From positions 128,506-192,505 of the forward strand of contig NZ_SSHJ01000008.1 in assembly GCF_005925345.1 (NCBI RefSeq): DNA of 64,000 nt, in the 5' to 3' direction. Source of the DNA: Pedobacter ureilyticus. GTDB lineage: Bacteria; Bacteroidota; Bacteroidia; Sphingobacteriales; Sphingobacteriaceae. The first letter of the stretch is position 1. Each line of letters starts with the position of its first letter. Positions 32,114 through 39,416 of the stretch are shown here, piece by piece. Under the pieces are notes generated by a model, which searched no databases, was not told the origin of the DNA, and worked only from the letters and a program-made list of their open reading frames with translations. The position numbers were made by a program, and so were the translations under genes.

Positions 32114-33502
32114 ATGAGCACTGCGGAAGAATTTTTAATAAAAGCCGATGAAAAGGCTTTCGACACCTCTCACCGTGATACCATCAATTACAATATTGGG
32201 AAGTATAATACGGCGGTTGAACGTGGCTTGTCGAAATTTGAAAATCTAGAAGCTTCCAAACGTAAAGCGCACGTTATTAAATGGCGTGTAATGGAAAACC
32301 TTGACAAGCTTTTGCCAGAATTTGAATCTAATTTCCAGAAGCGAGGCGGCAAGGTAATTTGGGCAAATGATGCTGCCGAGGCTCAAAAAGAAATCTTGCA
32401 GATCATTCAACGTGCGGGTGGCAAAAGCGTCATCAAGTCTAAATCGATGACTACCGAAGAAATTCATTTAAACGATTTTCTAGAGAAGAACAATATCGAA
32501 TCTTTAGAGAGTGATCTGGGCGAATATATTGTGCAATTGTTGGGGCAAGCGCCTTATCATATTGTAACACCTGCTATGCACTTGAGCAAGGAAGATATCG
32601 CCAAACTATTCAACGAAAAATTCGGTACGCCAATAGATGCCACTCCCGAGCAGCTTACCCAAAAAGCTCGCGAACTATTGCGTGATAAATATCTGACCGC
32701 AGATATTGGCATTACTGGCGGCAACTTTTTAATTGCCGATAGCGGAAGTATTGCATTGACAGAAAATGAGGGCAATGCCAGATTGACCACTACGTTTCCG
32801 AAAATCCATATTGCTATTGTTGGTATTGAAAAGCTAGTTCCGTCTATGGCCGACTTAGATTTGTTTTGGCCCTTATTGTCTAGCCATGGCACCGGACAAA
32901 ATTTAACGGTTTACAACACCATTTTAAGTGGCCCACGCCAAGCCCATGAAACCGATGGTCCAGAAGAAATGTACGTGATTTTGCTAGATAACGGACGCAC
33001 GAACTTATTAGCACAAAAAGACCAACGTCAAGCCTTATACTGCATTCGCTGTGGCGCTTGTTTAAACGCCTGCCCAGTATATAAAAACATTGGAGGCCAC
33101 ACTTATAACACCACTTACAGCGGGCCAATTGGTTCTATCATTACGCCTCATTTTAAGGGGATGAAAGATTTTAAACATTTGAGCTATGCCTCTAGCTTAT
33201 GCGGAAAATGTTCTGAAGTTTGCCCGGTTAAAATCGATATTCACAAAATGTTGTTGCTTAACCGTAGAGATGCGGCTGCAGCTAATGAAAATACTGCCAA
33301 AGAAAACATGGGCTGGAATCTTTGGAAAAAAGGGATGAAAAAACGCTCATTGATGGATTTCTTCGGTGGAAAAATGAAAAACTTCTTCCTTAAAACTTTC
33401 TTTAAAAAAGGCTGGGGCAAATACCGTGAAATGCCAGAAGTGGCAGAGAAATCTTTCGCAAAACGTTGGGAAGAACATCAGAAGAAGAAAGAGATAGAAT
33501 AA
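32114..33502 (+). CDS. lutB: LutB/LldF-type lactate-utilisation iron-sulfur protein
   Basis: 462 residues. Part of the LutABC L-lactate oxidation complex in Bacillus. The N-terminal two thirds is the LUD domain (KSKSMTTEEIHLNDFLE, TGGNFLIADSGSIALTENEG). Two [4Fe-4S] motifs follow: CIRCGACLNACP from residue about 310 and CGKCSEVCP from about 363. The C-terminal region is basic. lutA and lutC are not beside it, so they would be elsewhere or absent. A TATATTTG -7 match at 32099-32106 is very close to the ATG. Confidence 0.9.
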   Translation: MSTAEEFLIKADEKAFDTSHRDTINYNIGKYNTAVERGLSKFENLEASKRKAHVIKWRVMENLDKLLPEFESNFQKRGGKVIWANDAAEAQKEILQIIQRAGGKSVIKSKSMTTEEIHLNDFLEKNNIESLESDLGEYIVQLLGQAPYHIVTPAMHLSKEDIAKLFNEKFGTPIDATPEQLTQKARELLRDKYLTADIGITGGNFLIADSGSIALTENEGNARLTTTFPKIHIAIVGIEKLVPSMADLDLFWPLLSSHGTGQNLTVYNTILSGPRQAHETDGPEEMYVILLDNGRTNLLAQKDQRQALYCIRCGACLNACPVYKNIGGHTYNTTYSGPIGSIITPHFKGMKDFKHLSYASSLCGKCSEVCPVKIDIHKMLLLNRRDAAAANENTAKENMGWNLWKKGMKKRSLMDFFGGKMKNFFLKTFFKKGWGKYREMPEVAEKSFAKRWEEHQKKKEIE

Positions 33503-33503
33503 A

Positions 33504-33642
33504 CAGGGATTAGGTGTTAGGGATCAGGTGTCAGGCTGAGTGGCAAAACTGTAGCGAGCAGCTATTTGTTTAGCTAAACGAACCTTAAACAGATCTAAAG
33601 GTTCAAAATAAAACTGTCTCCTGATTTCTGACGACTGATTAG
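33504..33642. repeat. inverted period-7 arrays between lutB and E1
   Basis: Left 33504-33536: units ggattag, gtgttag, ggatcag, gtgtcag. Right 33613-33642: words such as tctcctg, atttctg, acgactg, att, which are the reverse complements of the left words. About 76 nt lie between the arms. Confidence 0.6.
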
Positions 33643-33680
33643 TTAATTACTATATTTACGGTAAACCAATATCAACCTTT

Positions 33681-35657
33681 ATGCAATTCAACCGTAAGCA
33701 AAAAAGCGATTCAGAGTTATTGGAAATCTATAAGCATTTACTTTTTCCGCGTTTGGTAGAAGAAAAAATGCTCATTTTATTACGGCAGGGCCGAATTGGC
33801 AAGTGGTTTTCGGGCATTGGCCAAGAAGCTATTGCGGTTGGCAGTACCCTAGCCATGCAGAACGATGAATACATTTTGCCCATGCATCGCAATTTGGGTG
33901 TATTTACCACCCGAGATATTCCACTAAAAAAGCTAATGGCCCAATGGCAAGGCAAGCTTACTGGTTTTACCAAAGGACGGGATAGGTCTTTCCATTTTGG
34001 AACTCAGGAGTATAAAATTATCGGGATGATTTCGCACCTAGGTCCGCAAATGGCCTTAGCCGATGGCATTGCATTGGCAGATTTGATTGCCGAAAAACCC
34101 AAAGCTACCTTAGTTTTTACGGGAGAAGGCGCCACCAGCGAAGGCGATTTTCATGAAGCAATTAACGTTGCTGCCGTTTGGAACTTACCGGTAATCTTTC
34201 TGATTGAAAATAATGGCTATGGTCTCTCTACCCCTGTTAACGAACAATACAAATGCAAACATTTAGTAGACAGGGCCATTGGTTACGGCATTCAAGGAGT
34301 TCAACTAGATGGTAATAACATCTTAGAAGTTTACGATAAATTAAATGAATTAGCCGAAGATATTCGCCAAAACCCTAGGCCAGTTTTGGTAGAGTGCTTA
34401 ACCTTCCGGATGCGTGGTCATGAAGAAGCTTCTGGTACTAAATATGTTCCTCAACATTTGTTTGACGAATGGGCGCAGAAAGACCCGGTGAAGAATTTCG
34501 AAGATTATCTTTTAGACGAAAATATTTTAACCGAACAACTGATTACCGAAATTAGGAATACGTTCAAAAAACAAATTGACAGCGAAGTGGAAGCGGCCTT
34601 TGCGGAACCTGAGCCACAAGCCAATGCCAACCAAGAATTGGCAGATATGTATTATCCTTATCAAGCTAATACGGTTAACCCAAGCACGCCAAGTAGTGAA
34701 AAAAGATATTTAGATGCCATTACCGATGGTTTAAGAGTGGCAATGCAACGCCATAGCAACTTGATATTAATGGGGCAAGACATTGCAGAATACGGTGGTG
34801 CGTTCAAAATTACCGATGGCTTTGTCGCAGAATTTGGCAAAGCTAGGGTGCGTAATACGCCCATTTGCGAGTCGGCTATCGTGGGTGCCGGCTTAGGTCT
34901 TTCCATTAATGGATACAAGTCGGTGGTAGAAATGCAATTTGCTGATTTTGTTAGTGTGGGTTTCAACCAAATTGTAAATAACTTAGCCAAAACACACTAC
35001 CGTTGGGACGAAAAAGCAGATGTGGTGGTGCGCATGCCAACAGGTGCTGGAACTGGTGCAGGCCCATTCCACTCGCAAAGTAACGAAGCCTGGTTTACCA
35101 AAACACCCGGACTAAAAATCGTTTATCCGGCTTTTCCATATGATGCAAAAGGTTTATTGCTTGCCGCCATCGAAGACCCTAATCCAGTGATCTATTTCGA
35201 ACATAAATATTTATATCGAAGCTTAACAGGTTCGGTACCTGAGGATTTCTACACCCTTGAAATCGGGAAAGCAAATGTTTTACAAAGAGGCGAACAGCTC
35301 AGCATTATTACCTATGGCCTTGGCGTGCATTGGGCACTAGACTATCTAAAATCTAATCCAGAAATTTCTGCAACATTAATAGACTTGGTTAGTTTGCAAC
35401 CTTGGGATAAAGAAGCCGTAAAAGCGGCTGTAAAAGCTACCGGAAAAGTTTTGGTACTTCATGAAGATACTTTAACTAACGGCTTTGGCGCTGAAATTTC
35501 TGCATGGATCAGTGAAAACTGCTTTGAGTATTTAGATGCTCCAGTAATGCGTTGTGCTAGCTTAGATACCGCTATTCCAATGAACAAGGCCTTAGAAGAT
35601 ATTTTTTTAGCAAAAGCTAAGCTGCCAGATTTGGTAACTAAATTGTTAGCATATTGA
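33681..35657 (+). CDS. fused E1 alpha-beta 2-oxoacid dehydrogenase (branched-chain/pyruvate type)
   Basis: 658 residues joining both E1 subunits. About 1-310 is the alpha part: GIGQEAIAVGS, MHRNLGVFTT and the thiamine-diphosphate motif GEGATSEGDFHEA...NNGYGLSTP (about 148-182). After a linker, about 340-658 is the beta part: LMGQDIAEYGGAFK, FADFVSVGFNQIVN, and RMPTGAGTGAGPFHSQSNEA. Decarboxylates a 2-oxoacid and passes the acyl group to a lipoyl E2. Branched-chain substrates are the usual assignment for this fused class in Bacteroidota, not proven here. E2 and E3 are not in the window. Confidence 0.9.
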   Translation: MQFNRKQKSDSELLEIYKHLLFPRLVEEKMLILLRQGRIGKWFSGIGQEAIAVGSTLAMQNDEYILPMHRNLGVFTTRDIPLKKLMAQWQGKLTGFTKGRDRSFHFGTQEYKIIGMISHLGPQMALADGIALADLIAEKPKATLVFTGEGATSEGDFHEAINVAAVWNLPVIFLIENNGYGLSTPVNEQYKCKHLVDRAIGYGIQGVQLDGNNILEVYDKLNELAEDIRQNPRPVLVECLTFRMRGHEEASGTKYVPQHLFDEWAQKDPVKNFEDYLLDENILTEQLITEIRNTFKKQIDSEVEAAFAEPEPQANANQELADMYYPYQANTVNPSTPSSEKRYLDAITDGLRVAMQRHSNLILMGQDIAEYGGAFKITDGFVAEFGKARVRNTPICESAIVGAGLGLSINGYKSVVEMQFADFVSVGFNQIVNNLAKTHYRWDEKADVVVRMPTGAGTGAGPFHSQSNEAWFTKTPGLKIVYPAFPYDAKGLLLAAIEDPNPVIYFEHKYLYRSLTGSVPEDFYTLEIGKANVLQRGEQLSIITYGLGVHWALDYLKSNPEISATLIDLVSLQPWDKEAVKAAVKATGKVLVLHEDTLTNGFGAEISAWISENCFEYLDAPVMRCASLDTAIPMNKALEDIFLAKAKLPDLVTKLLAY

Positions 35658-35690
35658 CCTAAAAGAGAATAAAAAAAATATAAGGGTAAA

Positions 35691-35797
35691 AATTAGGTCC
35701 GTAGAGCCCGCAACATCTGAAAAGAGAGAGCGTTAATCAAATGATGGGGCTTATTACGTGAGCGGCTGAGCGTTTATTTAAATGACGGACCTTAATT
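35691..35797. other. candidate structured element closed by inverted ends
   Basis: 107 nt between E1 and the HTH gene. Ends AATTAGGTCCGT (35691-35702) and ACGGACCTTAATT (35785-35797) pair over 12 bp with one bulge. Inside, AGCCC (35705-35709) can pair with GGGCT (35747-35751). A GAGCGTT...AAATGA segment occurs twice in direct orientation (35728-35744 and 35768-35785). It could be a small RNA, a riboregulator or a short mobile repeat. I do not recognise a known family. Confidence 0.4.
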
Positions 35798-35910
35798 GTT
35801 GGATGTAAAAATATTCATTTACAGCACATAACGAGAAAATGTGACTTTTTTTCCCATTTTGTGTATTAATGAAGTTGTATCTTTAGTTGATTTACTACAA
35901 ATACGCTTTT

Positions 35911-36207
35911 ATGAATGTTGGTAAAATCTTAAGGAAGCTAAGAAAATACAAAGGAGTTACGCAAGAGAACATAGCTAATTTTTTAAATTTGGAGAGAACC
36001 AGTTATGCCAAGTTAGAGAAGGATAAAACTATGCTAAGATTAGATACGGCCAAAATGATTGCGGTTTTCTATGGGTTTGAGCTGCACTATCTTATTTTAT
36101 GTATGGAATATGATAATTATGTTAACAACCCTACTACCATTAGGCTAATTAAAGCTCAAAAGGAAAGAGAAGCACTTTACGAGAAACAGGCAGTTTATTC
36201 TGCATGA
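35911..36207 (+). CDS. small XRE-type helix-turn-helix regulator
   Basis: 98 residues from the ATG at 35911; eight in-frame upstream codons are left out. About 4-60 is a Cro/CI-type HTH: ILRKLRKYKGVTQENIANFL, then LERTSYAKLEKDKTMLRLDT. A charged C-terminal helix follows. Likely DNA-binding; target unknown, no toxin partner adjacent. The 3' end overlaps the SprT-like gene tail to tail by 13 bp. Confidence 0.8.
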   Translation: MNVGKILRKLRKYKGVTQENIANFLNLERTSYAKLEKDKTMLRLDTAKMIAVFYGFELHYLILCMEYDNYVNNPTTIRLIKAQKEREALYEKQAVYSA

Positions 36208-36797
36208 ACTTCTGCTAAAGGATTAAACAGATAAATCTTATTATTATCTAAACAAACGCAGCGATAACGCTTTCTAATTCGCTCGCCTTTTTGAAATCTG
36301 CGACCATCATTTAGAGTGAAAATAGTTCCAATGGGCAGCTGCTCTACATGTATGCTATCTTCTGCTTCATCGTACTTTTTTAGGGCTCTAGCTAAGTGCA
36401 AGTCGGTACAACTAGATGCTGCAGGGTTATTCAAATAAGCAACGATACTTTGGTTAACATCTGGAGGAAACACATTTAGGTCAAAAAAAGGTTTCATCAT
36501 ACGCTTAAAGTTTGTCTTCCATTCTGCACCATGAGGCTTAACTTTATTCTTATGGTCGTTCCAGGTAAGCAAATGAGCAAATTCATGTACAGTAGTTACC
36601 AAAAAAGCGTAGGGATTTAAGTTATTATTTACCGAAATTTTATGCCCATTATTTTTAAACGGGTGTCGGTAATCGCCAAGTTTAGTGCTTCTGCTTTTAG
36701 AAATCTTAAACTCACACTGGAAATAATCTATCCACTTAGCAATAATTGGAGCAGCTAACGGAGGCATATACTTTGCCAATACTTCTTTCTTATCCAA
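36195..36797 (-). CDS. SprT-like zinc metalloprotease-domain protein
   Basis: 200 residues. The zinc site is H71-E-F-A-H75 with a third ligand in KPHGAEW (His89), the arrangement of SprT/Spartan proteases that degrade DNA-protein crosslinks in eukaryotes; bacterial members are little studied. The C-terminal part holds basic residues and two Cys (YRCVCLDN), possibly a remnant of the zinc ribbon seen in relatives. Convergent with the HTH gene, overlapping 13 bp. Confidence 0.85.
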   Translation of the reverse strand: MDKKEVLAKYMPPLAAPIIAKWIDYFQCEFKISKSRSTKLGDYRHPFKNNGHKISVNNNLNPYAFLVTTVHEFAHLLTWNDHKNKVKPHGAEWKTNFKRMMKPFFDLNVFPPDVNQSIVAYLNNPAASSCTDLHLARALKKYDEAEDSIHVEQLPIGTIFTLNDGRRFQKGERIRKRYRCVCLDNNKIYLFNPLAEVHAE

Positions 36798-36866
36798 TGA
36801 ATGATGACTAATTTTTGAATGATTGAATATCCTTACAGCAATTCAACAATGAAGCAATATAGCAAT

Positions 36867-38990
36867 TTACTTCAACAACTGATAAGCAATCAGCGCCGCT
36901 AGATAAGCCATTACCGTCATATAAACCAATTGGATAATTGGCCATTTCCACGATTTGGTTTCTCTATAAACAATGGCAACTGTACTCATACACTGCATGG
37001 CAAAAGCATAAAATAACATTAACGATAAGGCCGTTGCAAAGGTGAATATGGGCAAACCAGTTTCCGGATTTTTTGCAGCAGCAATTTTATCGCGTAACCG
37101 CAATTCACCATTTTCGTCATCTACACCTTCTACGCTATAAATGGTAGCCATAGTGCCAACAAAAGCCTCTCGAGCGGCAAATGAAGTAATTAAGGCAATA
37201 CCAATTTTCCAATCGTAGCCCAAAGGTTTAATGGCCGGCTCTATAGATTTACCAATAATTCCGGCGTATGAGTTCTCCAACTTCTCTGCAGATCTATCTC
37301 TTTCTAACGAAGCCAACTGCACGGTATCTGTAGATGTAGCTTCTATCTTATCGTATTTGACATCAATGGCTTCAAAGCGTGAGCTAGGACCATAAGTAGA
37401 CATCACCCATAAAATGATTGAAATAGCAATGATGACCTTACCAGCCTCGATTACAAAAGTCTTAGACTTCTCGTACATCGTATACAAAACATTGCTCCAA
37501 CGCGGCATGCGGTACACCGGCAGTTCCATAATAAAATACGATCGTTCTTTAGCCTTAATAATAAATTTGAATACCAAAGCCACTAAAATAGCTGCAATGA
37601 TACTAATGAAGTACATAGCCATCAGCGTTAAACCTTGAAGACTAAAGAAACCCCATACTTTTTCATCTGGCACTACCAATGAAATCAATAAGGTATAAAC
37701 TGGCAACCTTGCCGAACAGCTTACTAAAGGCGTTACCATAATGGTAATGATCCGGTCTTTCCAGCTTTCGATATTACGAGCACTCATAATAGACGGCACC
37801 GCACAGGCTATCCCGCCAATCATTGGCACAACAGATTTTCCGCTTAGCCCAAACTTACGCATGATTTTATCCATCATGAAAGTAACACGGGCCATGTAAC
37901 CCGTATCTTCTAAAATGGAAATGAGCGCAAATAAGATGGCAATTTGAGGGATAAAAATCACAATTCCACCTAAACCAGCAACTACACCATCCAATAGCAA
38001 ATCAGTAAGCACACCCGCCGGCAAATATTCATGTCCCCATTCAGTTAATTTTGCAAAAGTACCTTCAATTAAATCCATCGGCAACGAAGACCAAGAGAAA
38101 ATAGCATTAAAGATGAAGAAGAGGATAAAGAAGAAAATAACGAAGCCCCAAACTTTGTGCGTTAATATAGAATCGAGTTTATCCGTAACGGTAAATTTCT
38201 TTGCTGCTCCGGTATCGGTTACCACATCGGTTAATACTTTACTTAAATGCTTATATCTGGCAACGGTTTCCTCACCTTGTAATTTGGTGGTATCAAAACC
38301 CGTGCTTACCTCAATAGCTTCAATTTCTTTTTGTTCCTTTTGGGTAAAAAAAGCCAAATGTTCGTGTTGGTGTAATACCTGCAGCGCAAAATAATCGTTA
38401 TCTGTAGTTATTTTTTGCTTAATCGCCTCTATGGCTTGTGGAGCGAAATCTTTAGCCAATATGCTACTGGTTTGCGTAGCAACAGTAGTAGTTTGAGCAA
38501 TAGCCTGCTTAAGTTCGGTTAATCCTTCTCCTTTTCTTGCCGAGATGTTTACCACCTGTACGCCTAAACGCTCAGCGAGTTTATCTATATCGATATTGAT
38601 GCCCTCTTTCTTAGCCATATCGGCCATGTTAAGCACCAATAGCATGGGTATACCCAAATCAGCAACTTGCGAGAACAGCAAAAGATTACGGCGTAAATTG
38701 GTAGAATCTGCTACCAGTACGATCATATCTGGATGGCTTGCATTGTTTTTATCCGCAAGCACCTGAAAAACGATGCTTTCGTCTTTACTTTTTGGGTAAA
38801 GGCTATAAGTACCTGGCAAGTCAATAATCTCGGCAGTTTTACCTGATGGAAGCTTGCAGTAACCCGTTTTTTTATCAACGGTAATACCTGGAAAGTTTCC
38901 AATTTTTTGATTTAATCCGGTTAGGAGGTTAAATAGGGTAGACTTTCCTGTATTCGGATTTCCAACTAATGCTACTTTTAAATCGGCCAA
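36867..38990 (-). CDS. feoB: ferrous iron transporter FeoB
   Basis: Imports Fe2+ across the inner membrane. 707 residues. N-terminal G domain: GNPNTGKSTLFN (G1, residues 10-21), the Thr of the G2 loop in GNFPGITVDKKTG, DLPGTYSLYP (G3) and NMAD (G4). The membrane domain from about 285 includes Gate motifs such as IACAVPSIMSAR and SCSARLPVYTLL with the conserved Cys. No ATG fits: the conserved start begins at a TTG, 4 nt after the feoA stop, so TTG (or the ATT before it) is the start. Translationally coupled to feoA. Confidence 0.96.
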   Translation of the reverse strand: MADLKVALVGNPNTGKSTLFNLLTGLNQKIGNFPGITVDKKTGYCKLPSGKTAEIIDLPGTYSLYPKSKDESIVFQVLADKNNASHPDMIVLVADSTNLRRNLLLFSQVADLGIPMLLVLNMADMAKKEGINIDIDKLAERLGVQVVNISARKGEGLTELKQAIAQTTTVATQTSSILAKDFAPQAIEAIKQKITTDNDYFALQVLHQHEHLAFFTQKEQKEIEAIEVSTGFDTTKLQGEETVARYKHLSKVLTDVVTDTGAAKKFTVTDKLDSILTHKVWGFVIFFFILFFIFNAIFSWSSLPMDLIEGTFAKLTEWGHEYLPAGVLTDLLLDGVVAGLGGIVIFIPQIAILFALISILEDTGYMARVTFMMDKIMRKFGLSGKSVVPMIGGIACAVPSIMSARNIESWKDRIITIMVTPLVSCSARLPVYTLLISLVVPDEKVWGFFSLQGLTLMAMYFISIIAAILVALVFKFIIKAKERSYFIMELPVYRMPRWSNVLYTMYEKSKTFVIEAGKVIIAISIILWVMSTYGPSSRFEAIDVKYDKIEATSTDTVQLASLERDRSAEKLENSYAGIIGKSIEPAIKPLGYDWKIGIALITSFAAREAFVGTMATIYSVEGVDDENGELRLRDKIAAAKNPETGLPIFTFATALSLMLFYAFAMQCMSTVAIVYRETKSWKWPIIQLVYMTVMAYLAALIAYQLLK

Positions 38991-38994
38991 AATA

Positions 38995-39210
38995 CTATTG
39001 AATTATAATTACCGCAGCTTCGGCTTTACGTAAACAAAGTTGGTATCCCGCAATGCGGATGGCTATTGGGCAACCCAGTGGAGCACAACGCTCTACTTCT
39101 ACTTCTTCACCTGGAAGACATCCCATTTCCATCAATTTTACAGCCATTTCAGAATCTGTGAACGAGATAATAGTAGCCTTTTTACCGGGATCTAATTGCG
39201 AAAGTTTCAT
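38995..39210 (-). CDS. feoA: ferrous iron transport protein FeoA
   Basis: 71 residues, an SH3-like domain thought to modulate FeoB. Pattern: MKLSQLDPGKKATIISF at the start, then MEMGCLPGEEVEV, GCPIAIRIAGYQLCLRKAEA. First gene of feoAB; the stop lies 4 nt before the feoB start. No Fur box could be identified by eye upstream. Confidence 0.93.
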   Translation of the reverse strand: MKLSQLDPGKKATIISFTDSEMAVKLMEMGCLPGEEVEVERCAPLGCPIAIRIAGYQLCLRKAEAAVIIIQ

Positions 39211-39364
39211 AGAAAAATCTTTATTTACAAGCCAAAAACAACATTTTTACGCTCGTTAAAACGCCTGCAAGTTAACCCTTATTTATATCAAATCCAAATA
39301 AGAATATGTAACAAAAAAGTATTAGCAATACAGTGCTTTACAAGGTAGATATTCATCAAAAAGA

Positions 39365-39393
39365 AAGGGAGCTAATTTCGCTTTAGCTCCCTT
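39365..39393 (-). terminator. terminator after the outer-membrane protein gene
   Basis: An 11-bp stem AAGGGAGCTAA / TTAGCTCCCTT (39365-39375 with 39383-39393), 7-nt loop. On the minus strand it is followed by TCTTTTTG. It lies 24 nt after the stop of the gene at 39417. The rest of 39211-39416 shows nothing else. Confidence 0.7.
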
Positions 39394-39416
39394 CTAAGTG
39401 TATAAAATTTTGATGA

